Of a stretch of 64,000 nucleotides of DNA, positions 33,846 to 42,142 are shown in pieces (the first letter of the stretch is position 1; the number at the start of each line of letters is the position of its first letter). The notes below the pieces were generated by a model. The model saw nothing but the letters and a program-made list of their open reading frames with translations. It ran no database searches and was not told the DNA's origin. This DNA comes from DATFVA01 sp963711455 (GTDB lineage Bacteria > Bacteroidota > Ignavibacteria > Ignavibacteriales > Ignavibacteriaceae), in assembly GCA_963711455.1 (NCBI GenBank), contig CAVQEH010000004.1, forward strand, positions 372,001 to 436,000, in the 5' to 3' direction. Both the position numbers and the translations under genes were made by a program.

Positions 33846-33896
33846 AAAAAGGGATGGTAATTTTCTAAATTAAAATTCGATTATCATCTCTTTTTA
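33846..33896 (+). terminator. Hairpin terminator after the cyclophilin gene
   Basis: Arms 33846-33861 (AAAAAGGGATGGTAAT) and 33880-33895 (ATTATCATCTCTTTTT) pair over 16 positions, two of them G-U, with an 18-base loop and T-run at the 3' arm. This fits a rho-independent terminator that separates the lolA-uppP cluster from the NSS transporter. Confidence 0.75.
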
Positions 33897-33914
33897 TAAA
33901 AATAAATACCGCAG

Positions 33915-35390
33915 ATGAAACAGGAAGAATTTTTTTCCTCACGCTGGGCTCTTATAATTGCAACAATTGGTATAGCAGTTGGAACAGGAAATATCTGGCG
34001 GTTCTCACGAATTGTGGCACAAAATGGCGGTGGTTCATTTCTGATTCCCTGGGTCATCTTTTTACTTATCTGGTCTGTCCCATTAATTATTGCAGAGTTT
34101 GCACTCGGTAAATCAGCCCGCTTCGGACCAATAGGCGCAATAGCAAAAACTGCCGGAAAAAAATTCGGTTGGATGGGAGCGTTTATTGTATTCGTCTCTA
34201 CTGCTATAATGTTTTATTACTCGGTTGTTACCGGCTGGTGCTTAAAATATTTTATATCTGCGGTATCAGGGAATCTTTTTGAAACTGCAAATCATCTTAA
34301 ATACTGGGAAAGCTTTTCTTCAGGATATCAGCCATTATTATTTCATTTTATTTCGATGGCTTTTGTTGCTGTAATTGTTTACCGTGGAATAATAAAAGGA
34401 ATAGAAAAAGTAACCAGGTTTATGGTTCCTGCTTTGTTGATTATTCTGGTAATTCTCTTTTTAAAAGCGGTCACCTTGCCAAATGCAATTGAAGGTATAA
34501 AATATTTCTTTACGCCAAAGCTCGATGTAATTCTCAATTACAAAGTGTGGTTAAATGCATTAACACAAAATGCATGGGATACAGGCGCAGGCTGGGGATT
34601 AATCTTAACTTATGCGGTTTATATGAGAAGGAAAGAAGACATTCCCTTGAATGCAGCGCTTATAGGTTTTGGAAATAATTCTGTCTCGCTTCTTGCAGGA
34701 ATTACAATTTTTTCAACGGTATTCTCACTAAGCTCTGTTGATGCAATGACGCAGGTTTCCCAATCCGGTCCCGCAAACACAGGGTTAACTTTTATTTTTC
34801 TTCCATTACTATTTTCAAAGATGTCTTCCAGTTATATTGTAAATGTTTTTTTTGCTTCAATATTTTTTATTGCTTTATTCTTTGCTGCGGTAACCTCACT
34901 CATTTCTATGGTAGAATTAGCAACAAGAACTTTTATCGATTTCGGATTTAAGCGGAGGAGAGCAATTATTTTTGTCGCCGTGGCAGGATTCGTATTAGGA
35001 ATCCCATCGGCTTTAAATCTCAATTTCTTTACAAACCAGGATTGGGTTTGGGGAGTTGGTTTGATTTTAAGCGGAGCCTTTATTTCTTTTTCAATTATGA
35101 AATATGGGATTAATAAATTCAGAACAGAAATAATAAACGGTTACGGCAGCGATGTGAAAATCGGGAAGTGGTACAATTTTGTAATTGGAATTTTAATCCC
35201 GATACAGGTTGTTGTATTAATTTTATGGTGGCTGATTTCGTCTGTAAGCTGGGATCCTGAATGGTGGAATCCCTTTCATATTGAAAATGCCGGTACTGCA
35301 ATTTTCCAGTGGGCAATTATTCTTATTATATTTATTTCGCTTAATAAGCTAATGGTTAAATATACATTTAATAAAAACTCTGAGGCCTAA
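33915..35390 (+). CDS. Neurotransmitter:sodium symporter (NSS) family transporter
   Basis: A 491-residue, 12-helix Na+-coupled transporter of amino acids or related solutes. The first helix has SSRWALIIATIGIAVGTGNIWRFSRIVAQNGGGSFLIPW, the sodium and substrate site typical of NSS. Helix 6 has AWDTGAGWGLILTYAVYM, and GFGNNSVSLLAGITIF is conserved. The substrate cannot be inferred from this; relatives carry methionine/alanine or tryptophan. Its stop overlaps a 40-codon gene for a MetS-type subunit, suggesting a MetPS-like system. Confidence 0.93.
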   Translation: MKQEEFFSSRWALIIATIGIAVGTGNIWRFSRIVAQNGGGSFLIPWVIFLLIWSVPLIIAEFALGKSARFGPIGAIAKTAGKKFGWMGAFIVFVSTAIMFYYSVVTGWCLKYFISAVSGNLFETANHLKYWESFSSGYQPLLFHFISMAFVAVIVYRGIIKGIEKVTRFMVPALLIILVILFLKAVTLPNAIEGIKYFFTPKLDVILNYKVWLNALTQNAWDTGAGWGLILTYAVYMRRKEDIPLNAALIGFGNNSVSLLAGITIFSTVFSLSSVDAMTQVSQSGPANTGLTFIFLPLLFSKMSSSYIVNVFFASIFFIALFFAAVTSLISMVELATRTFIDFGFKRRRAIIFVAVAGFVLGIPSALNLNFFTNQDWVWGVGLILSGAFISFSIMKYGINKFRTEIINGYGSDVKIGKWYNFVIGILIPIQVVVLILWWLISSVSWDPEWWNPFHIENAGTAIFQWAIILIIFISLNKLMVKYTFNKNSEA

Positions 35391-35512
35391 TGGCAATTTC
35401 TGCGGTAATAACAATGGTGATAGTAGTGGGATTGGTCTGGGGCGGGTTAGCATTCTTTCTCTCCCGTGCAATGAAATACGAAAAACTGAAAAAGACTTAT
35501 GGCGAAAAGTAG
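35390..35512 (+). CDS. MetS-type small subunit of NSS transporter
   Basis: A 40-residue protein starting in the NSS stop (TAATG). It has one hydrophobic helix (AVITMVIVVGLVWGGLAFFLSRAM) and a short basic tail ending YGEK. MetS-type small subunits of NSS transporters look exactly like this and sit directly after the transporter. It is below usual gene-finding size. The end overlaps holA by 14 bases. Function is inferred from position and shape. Confidence 0.8.
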   Translation: MAISAVITMVIVVGLVWGGLAFFLSRAMKYEKLKKTYGEK

Positions 35513-36536
35513 AATAAAAGCTCCTTCAATTTTGAATGTATCGAAAGATATTTCTTCCGGGAAAATCCTTCCTGTTTATTATTTGTTTGGCGAAGATACT
35601 TTTAGCCTTGATAAAACAATTAAAGATCTGGAAAAATATGTTGAACCTTTTCTAACATCTGATTTCGATAAAGAAGTAATTTATGCTGAAGATAAAAATC
35701 TATCCGAAATTATTTCAATTGCTTCTTCTTTTCCGTTTGGCTCTGAAAAGAAATTTATTCTCGTCAAAGAGTTTGAAAAAATAAATAACAAGAAAATTCT
35801 TATCAGCTATATAAATTCACCTGCTGAATTTACACATCTTGTATTGGTTCACAACGGCGCTATTTCAAGCCTGGCATCAGAACCATATAAATCTCTTCTT
35901 GAAAATAATTTTATATATGAGGCAGTCGAACTAAAGGGAAATAATCTTATAGACTGGGTAGTACAATTTGTCGGAGAGAATGGTAAGAGTATTTCAAGAG
36001 ATGTTGCTTCGGTTTTTGTTGAGATGGTTGGAGAAAACAGGAACCTGATTGAAACCCAGCTTGAGAAAGTATTTATATTCCTCGGAGATAAAAAGGAAAT
36101 CAGCATAGAAAGTATTGAATCCTTATCTGCAAAATTTAAAGAATATACAATCTTCGATTTACAGGACGCATTGACCACAAAAGCCAAACAGAAATCTTTT
36201 AAAATTGCATTTAATCTTTTAGAAAAGGGAGCGGAACCGGTATTTATAATTCATATGCTTACCAAATTTTTCACCGGAATATTGAGGATAAATGAACTTA
36301 AGGCTTCTAAAATTTCCGAATATGAATCGGCAAGGATTGTGGGAACTCATCCGTTTTATTTGAAAAAATATTATGATGCTAGAAGACTGTACTCAGATAA
36401 AGAACTGATAAACATTTCAAGAGCATTACTTAATGCAGATATTTCCGTTAAAACTACATCAACAGATAATAAAAATATTATTACCATTCTTTTAACTGAA
36501 ATTTTTAATGCCGGGGAGCAGAAACCGACTGCATAG
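35499..36536 (+). CDS. holA: DNA polymerase III, delta subunit
   Basis: HolA is the clamp-loader subunit that opens the beta clamp. The 345-residue product has ILPVYYLFGEDTFSLDKTIKDL at the start (residues ~20-45), EVIYAEDKN and GSEKKFILVKEFEKI, then the all-alpha C-terminal part (FKEYTIFDLQDALTTK and EPVFIIHMLTKFFTGILRI). AAGRDVASVFVEMVGENRNLIETQLEKV-like text matches the family middle. The start lies inside the MetS-type gene. Confidence rests on the domain order, since the family is divergent. Confidence 0.88.
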   Translation: MAKSRIKAPSILNVSKDISSGKILPVYYLFGEDTFSLDKTIKDLEKYVEPFLTSDFDKEVIYAEDKNLSEIISIASSFPFGSEKKFILVKEFEKINNKKILISYINSPAEFTHLVLVHNGAISSLASEPYKSLLENNFIYEAVELKGNNLIDWVVQFVGENGKSISRDVASVFVEMVGENRNLIETQLEKVFIFLGDKKEISIESIESLSAKFKEYTIFDLQDALTTKAKQKSFKIAFNLLEKGAEPVFIIHMLTKFFTGILRINELKASKISEYESARIVGTHPFYLKKYYDARRLYSDKELINISRALLNADISVKTTSTDNKNIITILLTEIFNAGEQKPTA

Positions 36537-36652
36537 AATAATAGACACTTATTTGTATTTATTTTCACAATCTCATTTTCTTTCTCTATTTGAAGTTTTT
36601 TAATTAATTTGTTGTATAATTCTGGAAACAATCGAAATCTCAGAAAGTATAA

Positions 36653-37249
36653 GTGAAGTTGACTGACAAGAATCTGTTCGATCTTACAGATGAAGAATTA
36701 ATTCTTGAGTTTCAGCAAAACAATACTGTTAAGGCTTACGAAATTCTTGTGGAGAGATATAAAAACCCTCTGACAAATTATGTCTTCAGGTTTCTCGGTG
36801 ATTATGAATCATGTATGGATGTAGTTCAGGAAGCGTTCATTAAAGTTTACCGTTATAAAGATTCTTATAGTTCTATCGCAAAATTTTCAACATGGATATA
36901 CACAATTGCAGGAAATCTTGCCAGAACTGAATACCAGAGACGCAGAAGAAGAAAGTTCTTTTCTATTAATGCTTATGGCGATGAAAAAGACGAAACATTT
37001 GATATCCCTGATGAAAGCTATCGTCCCGACCAGATGACCGACAGTGGAATTAAAGATGAAATAATTCAGAAAGCCATTCAGAAGGTTTCCCCTGCATACA
37101 GGGAAATGGTTATTTTAAGAGATATCCAGGGACTATCTTATGAAGAGATTTCTGATATAAGCGGGATAACAGTAGGAACAGTAAAGTCCCGCATTAATAG
37201 AGGAAGAGCTCAGCTCCAAAAATTATTGGAAGACATTTATAAAGAGTAA
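36653..37249 (+). CDS. ECF-type RNA polymerase sigma factor
   Basis: A 198-residue extracytoplasmic-function sigma factor. Region 2 is YEILVERYKNPLTNYVFRFLGDYESCMDVVQEAFIKVYRYKDSYSSIAKFSTWIYTIAGNLARTEYQRRRRR, an almost canonical sigma-70 block. Region 4 has SPAYREMVILRDIQGLSYEEISDISGITVGTVKSRINRGRAQLQKLL. The start is GTG at 36653. A probable anti-sigma gene follows after 10 bases, so the pair likely responds to envelope stress. Confidence 0.93.
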   Translation: MKLTDKNLFDLTDEELILEFQQNNTVKAYEILVERYKNPLTNYVFRFLGDYESCMDVVQEAFIKVYRYKDSYSSIAKFSTWIYTIAGNLARTEYQRRRRRKFFSINAYGDEKDETFDIPDESYRPDQMTDSGIKDEIIQKAIQKVSPAYREMVILRDIQGLSYEEISDISGITVGTVKSRINRGRAQLQKLLEDIYKE

Positions 37250-37259
37250 AGGTATTGTT

Positions 37260-37913
37260 GTGGAATTGAATGAAGACACAGAGTTCAGGGATGTAAAAAA
37301 TATACTAAGGCAGCTTCAACAGGTTAAAGCACCTGCAAATTTTGAGGCTGATTTAATGCGTAGAATTAATTCGGAAAAATATCCTGTTGAAAAAAATTTC
37401 TGGCAGACTATTTTTATTCCCTCCCGTATAATTCCTGCTGCAGCTTTGGCACTTACAGCAATTCTTTTAATTTTCATATTAAACGATCCCGGTTTAACCC
37501 AGGAAAGTCCTTTTTCAACAACTCCCCGCGAAAGACAGGATGTAACCTTATCTTTAAGAGCAAATAAGATTGCCCCCTTAGAAAAGAATATGCGGAGTGA
37601 TGAAGTTTCTTCACCAAAAAGTTCTTCGGGAATTCAACAAGAAGGCGCAGCTCATAGTGAACCTGTGGATAAAGCGAAGGACAGCGAAAAAGAAAATCCC
37701 GTTACGATGTCAGATAAAGGAAATATTGCAGAAAATAAATCTGCCGATGATGAATATATACATATCACTTTTGCTTCAGGCAGAATAACAGATTACCCAG
37801 TTAAAAAAGCCGGACTTAATTTCCGACAGGTAAACCTTTCAAATGAGCAAAAAACTGAGTTAAATCAGCTAAAAGAACAGATGGAATTGATGTACAGAGA
37901 CAGGCTTAAATAA
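37260..37913 (+). CDS. Probable anti-sigma factor (single-helix membrane protein)
   Basis: A 217-residue protein from a GTG start, placed 10 bases after the ECF sigma gene. The first ~60 residues are acidic and helical (DVKNILRQLQQVKAPANFEADLMRRIN), like sigma-binding domains. One membrane helix follows (about residues 60-80, IIPAAALALTAILLIFIL), then a low-complexity Ser/Lys/Glu stretch. A late domain ends FRQVNLSNEQKTELNQLKEQM. No zinc HxxxCxxC motif is seen. The role is inferred mostly from position. Confidence 0.7.
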   Translation: MELNEDTEFRDVKNILRQLQQVKAPANFEADLMRRINSEKYPVEKNFWQTIFIPSRIIPAAALALTAILLIFILNDPGLTQESPFSTTPRERQDVTLSLRANKIAPLEKNMRSDEVSSPKSSSGIQQEGAAHSEPVDKAKDSEKENPVTMSDKGNIAENKSADDEYIHITFASGRITDYPVKKAGLNFRQVNLSNEQKTELNQLKEQMELMYRDRLK

Positions 37914-38006
37914 TAAAAGAACCTGGATTTTGCTTTGTTAATTTCTGCAGTCTTTCCTATATTTATTGTTCAAATTTTTCAGTATTAACTAAATCAGGAT
38001 ATTGCT

Positions 38007-38255
38007 ATGAAAAAAGGAATTCACCCGGATTATAGACCCGTTGTATTCCAGGATGCATCTGCAGATTATTCAATTTTAACAAGATCTACGATACAAACAA
38101 ATGAAACAATTCAATGGGAAGATGGCAATACTTATCCTCTCGTAAAACTTGAAATCTCAAGTGCATCACATCCATTTTTCACCGGAAAACAGAAGCTCTT
38201 AGATACAGCAGGTAGAGTCGAGAAGTTCAAGAGAAAATACGCAAAGAAAAGTTAA
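38007..38255 (+). CDS. rpmE2: 50S ribosomal protein L31, type B
   Basis: An 82-residue L31. It begins MKKGIHPDYRPVVFQDASADYSILTRSTI and has HPFFTGKQKLLDTAGRVEKFKRKY, both family blocks. It lacks the CxxC zinc ligands of the type A form, so it is the zinc-independent form. A terminator follows 27 bases after the stop. Confidence 0.95.
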   Translation: MKKGIHPDYRPVVFQDASADYSILTRSTIQTNETIQWEDGNTYPLVKLEISSASHPFFTGKQKLLDTAGRVEKFKRKYAKKS

Positions 38256-38282
38256 GAGTAGCCTAATTTTTTATTAAGAATT

Positions 38283-38310
38283 AAAGCCGGTATCATTGCC
38301 GGCTTTTTTT
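38283..38310 (+). terminator. Rho-independent terminator after L31
   Basis: The 8-bp stem AAAGCCGG (38283-38290) with CCGGCTTT (38299-38306) has an 8-base loop and runs straight into a T-tract to 38310. It lies 27 bases after the L31 stop. Confidence 0.9.
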
Positions 38311-38535
38311 GCTTCTGTTAGTTCTGCAAATTTCGTACTTACCTTGCACCTGTCATTAATCATTTTAATTCAATAATTTTCAACAAATGAGTTTAGTTTA
38401 TTAATAAATAATTATACTCAAATCATTTTTAATATTTTTTGCGGAGTGCTTCTTTTGATTTTCACTTATTAACATACGGGAATCTTACCTTAAAAAATAT
38501 TAAATTATCGAACATTCTTTAATAAAAGGACACAG

Positions 38536-39774
38536 ATGCGTATAAGTATTTTTGAAGACACTCTTACGGATAATTTTTATCCTCTTTCTTTGTCGCGTCC
38601 CGTATATGATCTTTTATATGGAATGAGTACTCTTCGCCGGAAGATTTTAAGATTTTTCCCTAATGCTAAAATCTCGCTTTTTTGCAGAAAATACCTTGAA
38701 GAAACCGTAAAACAGAATAACCCCGGTGTTGAGGTGAATGAATTAAATGACGACAATTATCTCTTTATAAATGGCAGAGTTCTTATTGATGAAGCTTTTT
38801 ACGAGATACTAACTAAAAACTCCGCCGAAAAAGTTTTCATAAAAAATGACATCCTGATATCTGCCAAAATTACTTCCAATACTATAAACAAAATCAAAGA
38901 TAAATTTTCAGATTTAATTAATATTTCACTCTTTGAAGGAGTACCGGAAGAAAAAGTTGAAATTGAAACGGTCGATTTCATCTGGGATTTGATAAAAAAT
39001 AATGGTTCAAAATTGAGACAGGATTTTAAATATATTAACTCTCCCGCAATCTCAGAAGATGCAAGACTTTTCAGAAGTGTGAATCTTATAAACAAAGATG
39101 ATATTATTATAGAAGCAGGAAGTGTAATAAAGCCCGGAGTTGTGATAGATGCTTCTAATGGTCCTATTTATATTGGAAAGGATGTTGAGATTTATCCAAA
39201 CAGCGTAATTGAGGGTCCGGTGTACATTGATGATAATTGTAAAATAAAAAGCTGCGCAGTTATTTATGAAAATGTGTCCATTGGAAAGGTGTGTAAGATA
39301 GGCGGAGAAGTCGAAGATTCGATCATTATGCCTTATTCCAATAAGCAGCATTCCGGGTTTCTTGGTCATGCTTATCTTGGTAGCTGGGTAAATCTCGGTG
39401 CTGACACAAACTGCAGCGACTTAAAAAATAATTACAGCACCATTCAACTCAATCTTCACGGAAAGAAGATCGATACCGGTCTTCAGTTCCTTGGTTTAGT
39501 AATAGGAGATCATTCAAAGTCTGCCATTAACTCAATGTTCAACACGGGGACAATTGCAGGTTTTTCCTGTAATATTTTTGGTAGCGGCTTCCCGGAAAAA
39601 TTTATTCCTTCATTCTCGTGGGGCGGTAAGGAAAACATGGAAACTTATGATGTTAATAAAAGTATTGCAACCGCTAAGAAAGTAATGGAGAGAAGAAATA
39701 TTGCTATGACAAAAGCAGATGAAGATCTTTTTAACACAATTTTCAATAATACTAAAAGCGAAAGACAGAATTAA
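38536..39774 (+). CDS. GlmU-like sugar nucleotidyltransferase with left-handed beta-helix
   Basis: A 412-residue protein of the Bacteroidota GlmU-like type. The N-terminal domain (IFEDTLTDNFYPLSLSRPVYDLLYGMSTLRRKI) is short and lacks the usual GxGxR loop. The second half is a hexapeptide-repeat helix (PIYIGKDVEIYPNSVIEGPVYID and CKIGGEVEDSIIM). It includes SGFLGHAYLGSWVNLGADTNCSDLKNNYSTI, which parallels the acetyltransferase site of GlmU. It may supply UDP-GlcNAc precursor acetylation or nucleotidyl transfer. It overlaps no neighbour; rsmB follows after 5 bases. Confidence 0.8.
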   Translation: MRISIFEDTLTDNFYPLSLSRPVYDLLYGMSTLRRKILRFFPNAKISLFCRKYLEETVKQNNPGVEVNELNDDNYLFINGRVLIDEAFYEILTKNSAEKVFIKNDILISAKITSNTINKIKDKFSDLINISLFEGVPEEKVEIETVDFIWDLIKNNGSKLRQDFKYINSPAISEDARLFRSVNLINKDDIIIEAGSVIKPGVVIDASNGPIYIGKDVEIYPNSVIEGPVYIDDNCKIKSCAVIYENVSIGKVCKIGGEVEDSIIMPYSNKQHSGFLGHAYLGSWVNLGADTNCSDLKNNYSTIQLNLHGKKIDTGLQFLGLVIGDHSKSAINSMFNTGTIAGFSCNIFGSGFPEKFIPSFSWGGKENMETYDVNKSIATAKKVMERRNIAMTKADEDLFNTIFNNTKSERQN

Positions 39775-39779
39775 TAATA

Positions 39780-41141
39780 ATGGAACAGTTCGAAGAACAC
39801 AAAGTCAGAGATTTATATTCGGGAGTAAGAGGTCTTGCAGTTAAAATCTTAAACCGCGTTGAGAGAACCGATTCATACCTTGAGAGATTACTAGACAATG
39901 AAATGCGGAACAGTGAACTGACCGGTCCTGACAAAGCACTTCTTTATGAAATCGTACATGGTGTTGTAAGATGGATGGGAAGACTTGACTGGATATTAAA
40001 TGGATTTTATAAAGGACAATTCTCCAAGGCAATCCCTAATCTTAAAAACGGATTAAGAGTTGCTTTGTACCAGATAATGTTTTTAGATCGTGTGCCTGAT
40101 TTTGCCGTGGTTAATGAAGCAGTAGAATTTGTGAAAAAGCTCCAGGGACAGAAACCTGCTGATCTTACAAATGCCATACTTCGAAATATAATTCGCAGTA
40201 AAAACGCAATCCGTTATCCCGATCCTGAAGAGGACTTGCCGGGCTATCTTGCAGCTTATTATTCACATCCTTCCTGGATGGTTAAAAGATACCTTGCAAG
40301 ATTTGGAAAAGAAGCTACGGAGAGGCTGCTTGCTGCAAATAATGAGAAACCTTTTTTGACTTTGAAAGTTAACGCTCTTAAGACTAATCCCGATGAGTTT
40401 AAGCAGTTGCTGAACAAAGTTAACCTGAGATATAAACCGGGAAAATTTCTACCTGAATTTTTTAAGCTTCAAAACTTAACTAACATAACAGCATGGCAAT
40501 ATTACGCTGAAGGCTATTTTAATATTCAGGATGAGAGCGCCGGTCTCTCCTGCAGGCTTTTAAATGTTAAACCCGGAATGAGAGTTCTTGATATGTGTGC
40601 TGCGCCCGGCGGTAAATCTGCTTACCTTGCCGGTCGTATGCACGACGAAGGTGAAATTATTTCTATTGATAGGTTTGAAGCGCGTTTAAATATTATGGAA
40701 AGAAATATTAAGCGGCTTGGTATAAATTCTATTAAGCTGATAGAAACAGATGCTTTAAGTTATGATGATTCCGGATTCGATCGTGTGCTTGCGGATGTAC
40801 CTTGCTCTGGAACGGGAACGCTGTGTAAAAAACCTGACATTAAGTGGAAAAAAGATCTTCTTGATATAAGAAGAATGACAGAGCTTCAATACAGCTTGCT
40901 TGAAAAAGCATCAACATTGGTTAAACCGCAGGGTGTGGTAGTTTACAGTACCTGCTCGATTGAACCGGAAGAGAACTGGGAAATTGTAAATAAATTTCTT
41001 ACAGAACATTCTGAATTTAAGCTTGAAAATGCTGCCGGTTCTTTCCCGGCAGAAATAATTGATCCAAATGGTTGTATTCAAACCTTTCCGCATTCGCATC
41101 AGATGGACGGTGCTTTTGCAGCAAAATTAGTCAGAATATAA
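39780..41141 (+). CDS. rsmB: 16S rRNA (cytosine(967)-C5)-methyltransferase RsmB
   Basis: A 453-residue SAM-dependent rRNA methyltransferase. The N-terminal NusB-like domain is GLAVKILNRVERTDSYLERLLDNE, LTGPDKALLYEIVHGVVRWMGRLD and the following helices. The C-terminal catalytic domain has VLDMCAAPGGKSAYLAGRM, DRVLADVPCSGTGTLCKKPDIKWKK and VVYSTCSIEPEENWEIV, with both catalytic cysteines. It ends in HQMDGAFAAKLVRI. The length is normal. It lies 25 bases before the rodZ frame. Confidence 0.94.
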   Translation: MEQFEEHKVRDLYSGVRGLAVKILNRVERTDSYLERLLDNEMRNSELTGPDKALLYEIVHGVVRWMGRLDWILNGFYKGQFSKAIPNLKNGLRVALYQIMFLDRVPDFAVVNEAVEFVKKLQGQKPADLTNAILRNIIRSKNAIRYPDPEEDLPGYLAAYYSHPSWMVKRYLARFGKEATERLLAANNEKPFLTLKVNALKTNPDEFKQLLNKVNLRYKPGKFLPEFFKLQNLTNITAWQYYAEGYFNIQDESAGLSCRLLNVKPGMRVLDMCAAPGGKSAYLAGRMHDEGEIISIDRFEARLNIMERNIKRLGINSIKLIETDALSYDDSGFDRVLADVPCSGTGTLCKKPDIKWKKDLLDIRRMTELQYSLLEKASTLVKPQGVVVYSTCSIEPEENWEIVNKFLTEHSEFKLENAAGSFPAEIIDPNGCIQTFPHSHQMDGAFAAKLVRI

Positions 41142-41166
41142 AAATCAAAAAAAAATACAATAGGAA

Positions 41167-41421
41167 ATGTTCGATAAATTAGCAGAAGAATTAAAGGAAG
41201 CACGGGTTAGAAATAATCTTACATTAAAACAATTATCAACAAAGACCCGGATTGATATAAAATTTTTAGAAGCAATGGAAGAAGGAAACCTTAGTTTTCT
41301 TCCCGAGCTTTACGTTAAAGCTTTCATTAAAGAATATGCCAGCGTTGTGGGCTTAAATGTAGAAGTAACATTAAAAAAATATGACGCTGCTAAAGAAGGT
41401 CTTCCATATGAAGAAAAGTGA
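41167..41421 (+). CDS. rodZ: RodZ-like helix-turn-helix part (before a frameshift)
   Basis: An 84-residue XRE/HTH_25-type domain: FDKLAEELKEARVRNNLTLKQLSTKTRIDIKFLEAMEEGNLSFLPELYVKAFIKEYASVVGLN. This is the cytoplasmic part of RodZ, which links MreB to the cell-shape machinery. The frame ends TATGAAGAAAAGTGA. A shift of one base in the AAAA at 41414-41417 joins it to the downstream frame and gives a full RodZ of about 325 residues. Otherwise the downstream ATG at 41408 would start a separate half. Confidence 0.8.
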   Translation: MFDKLAEELKEARVRNNLTLKQLSTKTRIDIKFLEAMEEGNLSFLPELYVKAFIKEYASVVGLNVEVTLKKYDAAKEGLPYEEK

Positions 41422-42142
41422 AACGCAGACTGAAGAAAAAGTAAGTGATGAAATTGAAAAAACAGCAGAGGAAAAAAGCACAGAAGAAAAACCAGCTGAA
41501 GCAAAACCCGAAGAAAAAACCGAAAAGTTCAGGGAAGTAAAACATTCAGCTAACCAGTCAGATACTGTTTATTCACAGCCTGTAACTATGTTTGATGCAA
41601 CATCTGCTAAAAGAAGTGATTTAAAAACCGGAAATAAAAGTAGTTACTTTATTGGGGCTGTAATCGGCGGAATAATAATTGTGTTCGGGTTAATATACTT
41701 GCTCTTTTTCAATAGCAGCAGCGAGATTGTGGTTCCTGAAAAACCGTATGATGAAGTTATTTCAGAATCGCAGCAAAGGTATGAAGAAAAACCCGGGACT
41801 GTTTCCGATACTTCTCAAGCCCGGTCGGTTTCTTCAGATAGCTTGAATTTATTAATCATGACGACTGATACTTCCTGGGTAAAGATTATTTTCGACGATT
41901 CCGCCGAGCAAGAATTCATACTTTTCCCTAATTCACAGAAGGCAATTGAAGCGAGAGATAATTTTAAAATTACATTCGGCAAATCATTGGCTATCAAATT
42001 ACAACTTAACAATAAGCCTCTTGCATTTAACCCTAAATCAACAGTTTCGTATGTTATGATTAATTCAAAAGGTCTGGAATATCTTAAGAAACCACCTGAA
42101 AAAGGAATAAATAATGGCGACGAAGGCTCAGAAACGAATTGA
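41408..42142 (+). CDS. rodZ: RodZ-like membrane and DUF4115 part (after a frameshift)
   Basis: About 244 residues from the ATG at 41408 (the open frame extends to 41381). A Glu/Lys-rich segment is followed by one membrane helix (YFIGAVIGGIIIVFGLIYLLFF, about residues 93-115). A periplasmic RodZ C-terminal-like domain follows (LNLLIMTTDTSWVKIIFDDSAEQEFILFPNSQKAIEARDNFKITFGKSLAIKLQLNNKPL). The 3' end overlaps ligA by 29 bases. It is either the second half of one frameshifted rodZ or a translationally coupled split partner. Confidence 0.75.
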   Translation: MKKSETQTEEKVSDEIEKTAEEKSTEEKPAEAKPEEKTEKFREVKHSANQSDTVYSQPVTMFDATSAKRSDLKTGNKSSYFIGAVIGGIIIVFGLIYLLFFNSSSEIVVPEKPYDEVISESQQRYEEKPGTVSDTSQARSVSSDSLNLLIMTTDTSWVKIIFDDSAEQEFILFPNSQKAIEARDNFKITFGKSLAIKLQLNNKPLAFNPKSTVSYVMINSKGLEYLKKPPEKGINNGDEGSETN

